From LMUY01 sp965199555 (lineage in GTDB: Bacteria; Pseudomonadota; Alphaproteobacteria; Acetobacterales; Acetobacteraceae): 64,000 nucleotides of DNA. Every line of letters begins with the position of its first letter. The first letter of the stretch is position 1. The translations under genes were made by a program, and so were the position numbers. Of the stretch, positions 52,798-61,584 are shown piece after piece. The stretch lies in assembly GCA_965199555.1 (NCBI GenBank), contig CBDASJ010000008.1, positions 62,001 through 126,000 of the forward strand, written 5' to 3'. The notes under the pieces are model-generated. The model made no database searches and was not told the DNA's origin. It saw only the letters and a list, made by a program, of their open reading frames with translations.

Positions 52798-53301
52798 ATG
52801 CACCGCGTCGTGGTCATGGGGCCGCCGGGCAGTGGCAAGTCCCGGCTGGCACGCCGCATCGGCACGCAGCACGGGCTGCCGGTGTTCCATCTCGATCAGG
52901 TCTATTGGCAGGCGGGCTGGGTGACGACACCGGCGGCGCAGTTCCAGGCCGAGGTGACGCGCCTGGCCGCATTGCCAGCCTGGGTGATCGACGGCAACTA
53001 CGTCGCCACGATTGAAGCCCGCTTTCGCTCGGCCGACACCGTCATCTACCTGGACGTGCCGACCTGGTTGTCCTTGCTACGGGTGATTGGGCGCAGCGTG
53101 CTGCATTATGGCCGGGTGCGGCCGGATTCGGCGCAGGGCTGCCCGGAACGGCTGGACTGGGATTTTCTGCGGTTCACATGGTCCTGGAACCGGCTGCGCC
53201 GTGCCCGCCATCTCGCCGTGGTGAAAGGCTTTATCGGGCGGCAAATCATCTTCCGCTCACGCGCAGCGAGGCGTCGCTGGGTCGGGGCCAGGCTTCGCTA
53301 A
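52798..53301 (+). CDS. P-loop kinase-like protein (adenylate-kinase/topology-modulation family)
   Basis: The 167-residue protein opens with the Walker A loop VVMGPPGSGKSRLARRIG. FHLDQVYWQAGWV near residue 32, WVIDGNYVATIEARFRSAD and VIYLDVPTWLSLLRVIGRSVLHYGR follow, the pattern of FlaR/topology-modulation-type proteins. The C-terminal half is Arg- and Trp-rich. A small-molecule or nucleotide kinase role is likely but the substrate is unknown. It is 35 bases downstream of the glycosyltransferase on the same strand. Confidence 0.83.
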   Translation: MHRVVVMGPPGSGKSRLARRIGTQHGLPVFHLDQVYWQAGWVTTPAAQFQAEVTRLAALPAWVIDGNYVATIEARFRSADTVIYLDVPTWLSLLRVIGRSVLHYGRVRPDSAQGCPERLDWDFLRFTWSWNRLRRARHLAVVKGFIGRQIIFRSRAARRRWVGARLR

Positions 53302-53329
53302 CGGCGGCGGCCAACTCCGCAAAGCCAAT

Positions 53330-53353
53330 GGAGGGCGCGATACGGCGCCCTCC
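53330..53353. terminator. hairpin between convergent kinase-like and mucR genes
   Basis: A perfect 9-bp stem (GGAGGGCGC/GCGCCCTCC) with a six-base loop occupies most of the 64-base convergent gap. No T-run follows on either strand, so it may act as a weak bidirectional terminator. Confidence 0.5.
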
Positions 53354-53365
53354 GACCGACTGGGC

Positions 53366-53833
53366 TCAAGCGGCCTTGCGGGTCCGCTTGGCAGGCGCTG
53401 GCGGCTCTACGGCGGCGACTGGCTCGGCATCGGCCGCAGGCTTGCGTCCGAGGCCGATCTTCTTGGCCAATTCGGAGCGGTGCTCGGCGTAACGCGGCGC
53501 TACCATGGGGTAGTCGTGCGGCAGGTTCCAACGCTCGCGGTATTGCTCCGGCGTCATGTTGTAGGACGTTTGCAAGTGACGCTTCAGCATTTTCAGCTTC
53601 TTGCCGTCCTCGAGGCACACGATGTACTCGGCAAACACCGACTTCTTGATCGGCACCGCCGGTTGCAGCCGCTCGGGCTCCGCCTGCTCGGTTCCCGCGC
53701 CCATCAGCGTTGAAAACACCTGCTGGATCAACTCGGGCAGTGCGTCGCGTGACACGACGTTATTGGAAACATGCGCGGATACGATCTGCGCTGTCAGGCC
53801 AAGCACGGCCTGCGTTGAACTCGCGTCTGCCAT
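53366..53833 (-). CDS. mucR: MucR/Ros family transcriptional regulator
   Basis: The 155-residue alphaproteobacterial zinc-finger regulator has the conserved sequence VCLEDGKKLKMLKRHLQTSYNMTPEQYRERWNLP split around its DNA-binding core (Cys in IVCLEDG, His in KRHL, followed by HRSELAKKIGLGR). It controls exopolysaccharide, motility and cell-cycle genes and often its own promoter. A Pro/Ala/Lys-rich tail (after residue 130) is variable. The Cys2His2 pattern is incomplete: I see one Cys and His residues in CLEDGKKLKMLKRH only, as in several MucR-type proteins. It is transcribed away from the groES region. Confidence 0.92.
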   Translation of the reverse strand: MADASSTQAVLGLTAQIVSAHVSNNVVSRDALPELIQQVFSTLMGAGTEQAEPERLQPAVPIKKSVFAEYIVCLEDGKKLKMLKRHLQTSYNMTPEQYRERWNLPHDYPMVAPRYAEHRSELAKKIGLGRKPAADAEPVAAVEPPAPAKRTRKAA

Positions 53834-53888
53834 CGCCGATCGACTCCCGCTGATGTATGCGACTCTCTATGGCACTATATTGCATTAT

Positions 53889-53905
53889 CTTGTGCTTTTC
53901 ACAAG
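53889..53905. promoter_or_regulatory. inverted repeat in the mucR upstream region
   Basis: CTTGTG and CACAAG flank CTTTT, 56 bases before the mucR start. It lies inside an AT-rich segment that includes GATAAT/TATAGT-like boxes reading toward mucR. It may be an autoregulatory MucR site or another operator; only symmetry and position support this. Confidence 0.4.
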
Positions 53906-54139
53906 CGAACGGGTGATGACGGCGGCTGATTTACGCCGGCAAGCGCGCTGAACTTGGCGGAACGCCCGGTGATCTTTGCCACAGGGACGATCGTTGACGA
54001 TTTCCTTCCGCATCATTGCCACGGTTCAGACAGCGACCAGGGCCAACCGGCTGCAAGCGCTTGGTTGGCTTCAAGCGAGATCCTGGGCTACGGTGTCGTT
54101 GCGTTTGGCAGTCCGGCGCTACGAGTGCCAAAATGTTGC

Positions 54140-54168
54140 TTGACGCAGCCGGATGCCACGCGTAGATC
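54140..54168 (+). promoter_or_regulatory. groESL promoter (candidate)
   Basis: TTGACG (54140-54145) is followed after 17 bases by TAGATC (54163-54168). The -35 is preceded by GC, giving a CTTGAC core like alphaproteobacterial heat-shock promoters. The -10 is a weak match. It sits directly before the CIRCE-like repeat. Confidence 0.45.
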
Positions 54169-54169
54169 G

Positions 54170-54196
54170 CTGGCACTCCGATGGTGGGACTGCCAA
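54170..54196. promoter_or_regulatory. degenerate CIRCE element upstream of groES
   Basis: CTGGCACTC-N9-GACTGCCAA lies 55 bases before the groES start. Each arm matches 7 of 9 positions of the CIRCE consensus (TTAGCACTC-N9-GAGTGCTAA) and the spacer is exactly nine bases. HrcA would bind here to repress groESL at normal temperature. hrcA itself is not in the window. Confidence 0.62.
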
Positions 54197-54251
54197 GGCA
54201 GCCCGCTGCGGTTCGCAAATACCTTGCACAAAGCTACTGAGGAGCACCTCA

Positions 54252-54542
54252 ATGAAGTTCCGTCCCTTGCATGACCGGGTCGTGGTCAAGCGACTTGAAG
54301 CCGAAGAAAAGACGGTCGGCGGCATCATCATCCCCGACACGGCGAAGGAAAAGCCGATGCAGGGCGAGATCGTCGCCGCCGGGCCCGGCGCCCGCAACGA
54401 GCAGGGCCAGATCGTCGCCCTAGACGTCAAGGCCGGCGACAAGATCCTGTTCGGCAAGTGGTCGGGCACCGAGGTCAAGATCGACGGGGAAGACCTGTTG
54501 ATCATGAAAGAGTCCGACATCATGGGCATCATCGCGGCCTGA
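54252..54542 (+). CDS. groES: co-chaperonin GroES
   Basis: The 96-residue protein forms the heptameric lid of the GroEL chamber. FRPLHDRVVVKRLEAEEKT opens it, the mobile loop GGIIIPDTAKEKPMQGEIVA follows, and VKAGDKILFGKWSGTEVKIDGE and DIMGII close it. ATG 54252 is preceded by GAGGAG. It is 44 bases upstream of groEL with no terminator between, so the two are cotranscribed from the heat-shock control region upstream. Confidence 0.97.
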   Translation: MKFRPLHDRVVVKRLEAEEKTVGGIIIPDTAKEKPMQGEIVAAGPGARNEQGQIVALDVKAGDKILFGKWSGTEVKIDGEDLLIMKESDIMGIIAA

Positions 54543-54586
54543 CACCGGCCTGCGATCCATCCCCACCATTAAGAAGGTAGAACAAC

Positions 54587-56242
<1,656 letters not shown>

Positions 56243-56270
56243 CAACGACGTCCAAATCGTCCTGAACAAC

Positions 56271-56307
56271 GAAGGGGTGGATCGCAAGGTCCACCCCTTC
56301 TGCTTTT
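56271..56307 (+). terminator. intrinsic terminator after groEL
   Basis: An 11-bp perfect stem (GAAGGGGTGGA/TCCACCCCTTC) with an eight-base loop is followed by TGCTTTT. It begins 28 bases after the groEL stop. Confidence 0.85.
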
Positions 56308-56519
56308 GAAATTGCTGCAATTGCGAGCACAGGATGGTGTCAAAGCTAGCAATTGACTTGTGCCGCCAATGCTGCGATTGAGGGCTCACTACAATCGCTT
56401 CGGCCACCGCCTTGCTGCGCCTTCACCCGCTTTGGGTGGTGTCCGTCAAGTCGTTCAGGGTCCGGTTGTTTAAATACGTCGTGCATCCGCACGGCGCTCT
56501 GACGGAGTTTGACGCAGCT

Positions 56520-56723
56520 ATGGCTATGGGTACTGTTAAGTGGTTCAACACCACCAAGGGTTTCGGCTTCATCATGCCGCAGGACGGTGGCAAGGACGTG
56601 TTCGTCCACATCACTGCCGTGCAGGCGGCTGGTCTTCGCGGCCTCGATGAGAACCAGAAGGTCAGCTACGACGTCGTGATGGAGCGCGGCAAGGCCGCTG
56701 CGAGCAATCTCAAGCTCGCCTAA
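56520..56723 (+). CDS. cspA: cold-shock protein (CspA family)
   Basis: A 67-residue single-strand nucleic-acid-binding beta-barrel. GTVKWFNTTKGFGFI carries RNP1 and DVFVHITAV carries RNP2. The start could be ATG 56520 (MAMGTV) or 56526; I list the first. A leader of over 150 bases separates it from the groEL terminator, typical of cold-shock genes whose 5' UTR controls translation. A TACAAT box at 56390-56395 could be its -10. A strong terminator follows directly. Confidence 0.95.
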   Translation: MAMGTVKWFNTTKGFGFIMPQDGGKDVFVHITAVQAAGLRGLDENQKVSYDVVMERGKAAASNLKLA

Positions 56724-56727
56724 ATAA

Positions 56728-56755
56728 AAAAGGCCGCCCTCGAAGGCGGCCTTTT
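56728..56755 (+). terminator. intrinsic terminator after cspA
   Basis: AAAAGGCCGCC pairs with GGCGGCCTTTT around a six-base loop; the T-run is part of the stem and continues (TTTTCTTTT). It lies four bases after the cspA stop. Confidence 0.9.
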
Positions 56756-56761
56756 CTTTTG

Positions 56762-56799
56762 AAAACGCCAGGCGGGTTTTTGCCCGACCTGGCGTTTTT
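56762..56799. terminator. bidirectional intrinsic terminator
   Basis: A long hairpin (AAAACGCCAGG/CCTGGCGTTTT, then CGGG/CCCG inner stem with a one-base bulge, loop TTTTTG) has T-runs on both strands. It ends four bases before the convergent stress-protein stop, so it serves that gene and backs up the cspA terminator. Confidence 0.85.
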
Positions 56800-56802
56800 G
56801 AT

Positions 56803-57384
56803 TCAACCGGTCCAGCCGGACGAGTCGACTCCGACATCGGAAGTGGCGGCCCGCGTGACCGCCACGACGGCGCTCGCCCCGGCAACGCGCATGATCCGCT
56901 CGGCATCTGCCTGCTTGTCTGCCGAGGCGACGTGCACCGACAGCACGAGCTTGCCCGCCTGGGCATCGGCTTCGTGCCCCTCGGCCTGCGCCGTCTTCGC
57001 CGCGGTGCCGACCGCATTGGCGACCAGGGCAGAGCCCACGCCAACCGCCGCAGCAGCCGCGATCGCCACCCCGGCCACGCCGCCGGTCGCGATCGTGGCG
57101 CCCGCCGCCGCCATCGCGCCGATTGAGCCGGCCATGCCGGTCCCCATGTTCCGCGCTTGACGCAAATCGGTATCTGTCAGCGGAGTCGCCGCACCTTGTT
57201 CCGGCGTTGCCGTGCCGCCCGTCGGGCTGGTGGTGGGCAGGCTGAAATCCGCCCGGTCGAACCCGGCCAGGGTCAACTTGGATATGGCTTCTTCCATGGC
57301 GGCATCACTGGGGAAGATGCCTTGCACTTCGTCCACGCTGTCCGCCATTACCGGGCCGACCTTGGCGCTCGTTGGATCACTCAT
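56803..57384 (-). CDS. general-stress-like protein with Ala/Gly-rich zipper (193 aa)
   Basis: The N-terminal ~60 residues (VQGIFPSDAAMEEAISKLTLAGFDRADFSLP) resemble the N-terminal domain of general stress protein 17M-type proteins. A Gly/Ala-rich hydrophobic stretch (about residues 80-128, GTGMAGSIGAMAAAGATIATGGVAG) likely forms paired membrane-associated helices. The C-terminus (KLVLSVHVASADKQADAERIMRVAGA) resembles a second ACT-like beta-alpha unit. GGAGG lies six bases before ATG 57384. Its function is unknown. It sits next to the terB-like gene on the same strand. Confidence 0.75.
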   Translation of the reverse strand: MSDPTSAKVGPVMADSVDEVQGIFPSDAAMEEAISKLTLAGFDRADFSLPTTSPTGGTATPEQGAATPLTDTDLRQARNMGTGMAGSIGAMAAAGATIATGGVAGVAIAAAAAVGVGSALVANAVGTAAKTAQAEGHEADAQAGKLVLSVHVASADKQADAERIMRVAGASAVVAVTRAATSDVGVDSSGWTG

Positions 57385-57449
57385 CAGACACCTCCACGCG
57401 ATGCCGCTTCCAACGCGGCGCCGCCAGGAGGTGTTCCCCGCTCCGGCCG

Positions 57450-57881
57450 TTAATCCTCGACCCGACGGTAGCGGGCGCGGGTGCCACGCTCGATCGCACT
57501 GGCCACGAGGGGGTCGAGGTGCAGTTCGTTCAACACGAACTCCAACATCTGCAAGGTAGCCTGCGCCGCGAAGCCGTCGCCGGCGATCACTTCGCACGCC
57601 AAGGCATAAGCGGTCTCGCGCAATCGCATCGGCAACGCTTCCCGGATCAGCCGCGCGGCATGGGCCAGCCCGTCATCTTCCCCTAGCAGGTTGATTGCGG
57701 CCTCCGCGGCGGCGTCCAGTTGTTCGGTGGAAAAGCCATTGAACGCCGGCAGCGTCTGCACCAGGCCGGACATCACGCCGATCTCCCGGTCCGTGATCCC
57801 ACCGTCCGTGGCGGCGACCAGCACCATGGTGCAGACCAACGCCTCCTGCGGGTCCAGGCCTAGCCGTGCGAGCATCTTCAT
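57450..57881 (-). CDS. TerB family (tellurite resistance) protein
   Basis: A 143-residue all-helical TerB-like protein. LVAATDGGITDREIGVMSGLVQTLP near residue 25 carries the acidic metal-binding helix pair and EVIAGDGFAAQATLQMLEFVLNEL near 95 the second acidic motif (VIAxDGxxxxxExxxL). TerB-like domains occur in stress and defence gene sets. Its start overlaps the upstream helicase stop (ATGA), so the two products are likely made in linked amounts. Confidence 0.85.
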   Translation of the reverse strand: MKMLARLGLDPQEALVCTMVLVAATDGGITDREIGVMSGLVQTLPAFNGFSTEQLDAAAEAAINLLGEDDGLAHAARLIREALPMRLRETAYALACEVIAGDGFAAQATLQMLEFVLNELHLDPLVASAIERGTRARYRRVED

Positions 57882-60763
57882 TCCTCGAATTCGGTCGCTA
57901 TTCTCGGGCGGACCCTGGGGGAATCCGGCATTGCGATCAAGGGGTCGCCCGGCTCGGCAAGGAACGAACGCGTGTGCGCCGCCACCTCCGCCAGCCCGAG
58001 TCGCTGCACCTCCACGCCGGGCGGCAAGGCCTGCAACAGGCGGCTCGGCGCCCGCCGGTCGAGCAGCACGAACACGCCGCGATCTCCCGCGGCGCGGATC
58101 AGCCGGCCGAATGCCTGGCGCAGCTTCAACCGGGCGACCGCGTCATCAAAGGCGCGTGGATCACCGGCCGACAAGTGGATGCGGCGCTCGCGGTGCAGGA
58201 TGTCCGGCCGCGGCCACGGCACACGCTCAAACACGACGAGGCGAAGCGCGCGGCCCGGCACGTCCACCCCGTCCCGCATGGCGTCCGTGCCCAGCAGGCA
58301 GGAATCCAGCTCGGTGCGGAAAACGTCCACCAGCGTGGCGTTGTCCATCGCGTCCACGTGCTGGGCGAGCAGCGGGATACCGGCCTGTTCCAGCGCGGGG
58401 GCGATGCGGCCGTGGATCGCCTGCAACCGGCTGATCGCCGTGAACAGGCCGAGCCCGCCCCCGCCCGCGGCCAGGAACAGGGTGCGAAACGCCGCTGCCA
58501 AGGCGGGCACGTCCGCCGCGACATCCGTCACCACAAAGGCGCGGGTTTGCCGGGCGTAGTCGAACGGGCTGGCAACCGCGGCGCGAATGGCGGGGGATGG
58601 CAGGTGCAACGCACCGACCCGCGCCTCCGCGGCGGCCCAGGCCACCTCCGGCTCCACCGCCGCGCCGTCCCGCAAGGTCGCACTGGTGATCAGCAGGCCG
58701 TGAGCGGACGCGGCCAGGGTTGCGGCGAACGGCACCGTGGGGTCCAGCCAATGGCGATGGATGCCGGCGTCGCGGTCGCCCGCCTCGCGCCGGTCGAGTT
58801 GCAGGAAGCTGACATGGGTCGGGCGTTCCCCCGGCTCGGCCGGTGGCGTCGCGATCTCGTTCAGCATGGCCTGCCACGCGCCCAGCCGATCGATGGCGCG
58901 ATGCTTCACGACACGGGCGGCCGCCTCGATCCGGGCGCGCGTGGCGGCCTCCAACTCGTCCGCCTCCAGGTCCAGGCGCTCGTTCAGCCGGTCGACCAGT
59001 GTGCGTAGCGGCTCGGCAATGCGGCCCAGCGCCCGTTCCAGCCGGGCGGCCGCATCGGTGAAGCCGTCGACCAACGGGTGCAGGTCGCAATCCAGCAGCG
59101 CCCGCCGCCCTTCCGTCAGGTCCACACCGGGCGTGCGGGCCAGCACCTGCTGCCGCACCAGGCGGAGCAGCGACTCGGACACGTTGGCCTGCCCCACTTC
59201 CAGGCCGCCCAGTTCCGGCGCGGCTTCCGCCAAGCGCAGCGACCAGCCGGGTGCCGGCAGGGCGCGGGCGGCCTGCAACGCCGCGTCCAACGGCGCTTCC
59301 AGCTCCGGGCGGCCGCCCGCCAGTTCGGTCAGGCGGCGCCGCAGGCCGCGCGCCCGGGACGCGCCGCCCTCCGCCCCCAGCAGCCAGCGCCGCAGCTCCG
59401 CCCCTTCGATGCCGCTGAACACGGCGGCGAACGCGCTGTCCGCCGCGTCGAACAGATGGTGGCCCTCGTCGAACACGTAGCGGGTGGGCACCGCGCCGCC
59501 GTCCAGGCCGCCGCTGCTGGCCCCGTCGGCGAAGCCGTGCGCCGCCTGGATCATCACCAGCGCGTGGTTCGCCACCACCAGCTCGGCCGTCCGTGCCCGG
59601 CGGATGGTGTGCTCCACGAAGCAGCGCCGGTAATGTGGACACGCCCCGTGGATGCACTCGCCGCGCCGGTCCGCCAGGCCCAGCAGCGCCGCTGGCCCGA
59701 ACAGTTCGGAGAACCAGCCGGGCAGGTCGCCCCCGGCGATGTCACCGTCCGCGGTGGCCAGCGCCCACCGCGCTATCAACCCCAGCGGGATGACGCCGGC
59801 GGACCCGTGCGCTCCGGCCAGGCTGTTCACCCGGTCCTCCAGGTTCAACAGGCAGAGGTAGTTTTCGCGACCCTTGCGCACCACGACACGGCGGCGGCGC
59901 TGTGCCGCGTCGGGATACAGGCGGCCCAGCTCGGCCTCCACCTGGCGCTGGAGATGCCGGGTGTACGTGCTGATCCACACCGGCGCACCGTTGCGTTCCG
60001 CCCACAGGCTGGCCGGGGCGACATAGCCCAGCGTCTTGCCCGTTCCGGTGCCGGCCTCGGCCAGCACGGTCGCCGGATCCCCCCGGGTTTGGCGCGGGTC
60101 GAAGGCGGCGGCGGCGGCGGACGCATAATCTCCCTGCCCCGGCCGCTGCTCGGCATGCGGCCCCAGCATGGTGGCAAGCCGGCGGCGGGCGTCGGCGGGT
60201 GGCACGGGATGCGCCGAAGGAGGCGGGGGCGGCGCTTCCTCCTCCCACTCCGGCAGGCGTTTCCACACCCGCAGCGCGTCCGCGGTTGGGCCGTCCGGGT
60301 GGCCGGTGGCCGCAAGGACGAACGGCGCCCAGGCCCAACCGGCGCTCGCCATGCGGCTGGCCAGCGATGCCGCGGCGCGGTTGGCTGGCGTGTCCTGCCC
60401 GGCAGCCAGGCGCGCCAGCAGCGTTTCCGCCAGGGTCGGCAGCAAGGCCGCGGCGCCTTCCATGTCCGATGGCGGGTCCATGTCCAACGCCAAGGCCAGG
60501 CCGCGAACGGTGGGCGCGGCGGCACAGGCCGGCCGCACGAACGCCCACAGTTCGAGCAGGTCGAAACACGCCCGCGGCCGCAGCCCGAGCCGCCGCAGCG
60601 TCACCGGGGCATGCACCAGCAGGGGCATGGCACTGCCCAGCAACGCCGTAACCTCGCCCGGCGTACCGGTCGCCAGCTCGCCATCCTCGGTCAGGATGCT
60701 GGCACGGCCATGCCCGGCGACCAGCGCGGCGGTGTGAGGCGTGACCAGTCGGGCGGGCGGCAT
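57878..60763 (-). CDS. ATP-dependent DNA helicase, DinG/XPD-like with iron-sulfur cluster
   Basis: A 961-residue superfamily 2 helicase. An N-terminal region of about 210 residues is not recognised. Walker A TGTGKTLGYV lies near residue 237, and Cys304, Cys370, Cys375 and Cys381 give the XPD/DinG-type [4Fe-4S] arrangement. The DEGH box in YVFDEGHHLFDAAD lies near 430, and C-terminal GVDVPGRALRLVVFERVPWPRP and QAFGRLIRAAGDRGVFVLLDRR are motifs V and VI. It unwinds 5'-tailed DNA in repair. No exonuclease domain is apparent. ATG 60763 has no ribosome-binding site; a TATACT box lies six bases upstream. Confidence 0.92.
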   Translation of the reverse strand: MPPARLVTPHTAALVAGHGRASILTEDGELATGTPGEVTALLGSAMPLLVHAPVTLRRLGLRPRACFDLLELWAFVRPACAAAPTVRGLALALDMDPPSDMEGAAALLPTLAETLLARLAAGQDTPANRAAASLASRMASAGWAWAPFVLAATGHPDGPTADALRVWKRLPEWEEEAPPPPPSAHPVPPADARRRLATMLGPHAEQRPGQGDYASAAAAAFDPRQTRGDPATVLAEAGTGTGKTLGYVAPASLWAERNGAPVWISTYTRHLQRQVEAELGRLYPDAAQRRRRVVVRKGRENYLCLLNLEDRVNSLAGAHGSAGVIPLGLIARWALATADGDIAGGDLPGWFSELFGPAALLGLADRRGECIHGACPHYRRCFVEHTIRRARTAELVVANHALVMIQAAHGFADGASSGGLDGGAVPTRYVFDEGHHLFDAADSAFAAVFSGIEGAELRRWLLGAEGGASRARGLRRRLTELAGGRPELEAPLDAALQAARALPAPGWSLRLAEAAPELGGLEVGQANVSESLLRLVRQQVLARTPGVDLTEGRRALLDCDLHPLVDGFTDAAARLERALGRIAEPLRTLVDRLNERLDLEADELEAATRARIEAAARVVKHRAIDRLGAWQAMLNEIATPPAEPGERPTHVSFLQLDRREAGDRDAGIHRHWLDPTVPFAATLAASAHGLLITSATLRDGAAVEPEVAWAAAEARVGALHLPSPAIRAAVASPFDYARQTRAFVVTDVAADVPALAAAFRTLFLAAGGGGLGLFTAISRLQAIHGRIAPALEQAGIPLLAQHVDAMDNATLVDVFRTELDSCLLGTDAMRDGVDVPGRALRLVVFERVPWPRPDILHRERRIHLSAGDPRAFDDAVARLKLRQAFGRLIRAAGDRGVFVLLDRRAPSRLLQALPPGVEVQRLGLAEVAAHTRSFLAEPGDPLIAMPDSPRVRPRIATEFEE

Positions 60764-60785
60764 AGGCGAGTATATGGCGTCGGCC

Positions 60786-60805
60786 CCGGCGCTGGCGAGC
60801 GCCGG
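60786..60805. terminator. hairpin between the tad genes and the helicase
   Basis: CCGGCGCT and AGCGCCGG form a perfect 8-bp stem with a four-base loop in the 60-base gap. It may end the tad transcript, but no T-run is present. Confidence 0.4.
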
Positions 60806-60823
60806 TCCCGGACTCCCTCGTCG

Positions 60824-61561
60824 CTACGGCGTGTGCAGCGCCGCCAGCCCGGCCATGGCCAGCGGCATCTGCGCCGCCGATAAATCCGGCTTCAACAGCG
60901 TTTCCGCGCCGGCTGAATCGCCAGCCAGCGCCAGGGCGGTGGCCAGGTCATGCCGCACGCGGCGCGGCGCAGACGGGCTGGCGGCCAATGGGCGCAGCAC
61001 CTCCACGCCTTCGGACGCGCTGCCCGCCAAGGCCAGCGACAGGCCCAGATTTACCCGCGCGGCGTCCAGTTCCGGTGCAACGGCAAGCGCCTGCTTGTAG
61101 GCCTGCTGCGCTTCCGCATGGTGCTCCTGCATGTCGCGGGCGATGCCCAGATCGGTCAGCGCGCGGGCATCGTCCGGCTGCATGGCCAACGCCGCCTTGA
61201 AGGCCGCCTCCGCATCCGCCGCGCGGCCGGACACCAGCAGCACCCGGCCCAACCCGAACTGCGCCCCAGCCGAGCCGGGGGACACGCGCGCGGCCCGGCG
61301 GAAGCTGGCTTCCGCCTGCGCGACCTGGCCCATTTCGGTCAGCGCCTGGCCCTCGATCAGCAGGGCGCCAAGGTCGTCGCGGTTGTTGGCAAGCTGCCGC
61401 CGGGCAACCGACAAGGCGGCCTCGGGCGCGCCACCGGCCAGGGCCGCGGCCCCGACCTGAAGGCTCGGCGGCTTGTTGCTGAACTGTTTGCCCGTGGAGC
61501 CGCAACCATCCAGGAGGAATAGCTGGGGCAGCAGCAGGGCGAGCAAGGGAAGGGCACGCAT
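60824..61561 (-). CDS. TPR-repeat lipoprotein, TadD-like
   Basis: The 245-residue protein has a lipoprotein signal with lipobox LLDGC (Cys20) and at least four TPR units from about residue 45 (EAALSVARRQLANNRDDLGALLIEG, AEASFRRAARVSPGSAGAQFGLG, AEAAFKAALAMQPDDARALTDLG). TadD lipoproteins support assembly of the Flp/Tad secretin. It lies 23 bases downstream of tadC on the same strand, which supports the assignment; other TPR lipoproteins remain possible. Confidence 0.82.
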   Translation of the reverse strand: MRALPLLALLLPQLFLLDGCGSTGKQFSNKPPSLQVGAAALAGGAPEAALSVARRQLANNRDDLGALLIEGQALTEMGQVAQAEASFRRAARVSPGSAGAQFGLGRVLLVSGRAADAEAAFKAALAMQPDDARALTDLGIARDMQEHHAEAQQAYKQALAVAPELDAARVNLGLSLALAGSASEGVEVLRPLAASPSAPRRVRHDLATALALAGDSAGAETLLKPDLSAAQMPLAMAGLAALHTP

Positions 61562-61584
61562 TTTGCGAAACTCCGTTTTGGAAA

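Larger units (their letters stand above)
53834..54251. other. 418-base intergenic region: mucR promoter side and groESL control region
   Basis: No convincing gene is present. The left third is AT-rich (53866-53905) and would hold the mucR promoter with a 17-base inverted repeat. The right end holds a sigma-like promoter, a CIRCE-like repeat and the groES ribosome-binding site. The middle (about 53945-54135) shows nothing I can assign. Confidence 0.6.

Noticed and set aside
53954..54274. 106-codon open frame upstream of groES
   Set aside because: It runs through the promoter and CIRCE-like element and overlaps the groES start; composition is unlike the real genes.
57866..60883. Two long plus-strand open frames opposite the helicase
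   Set aside because: Both are antisense to a helicase with all motifs intact, and neither has a recognisable domain or ribosome-binding site.
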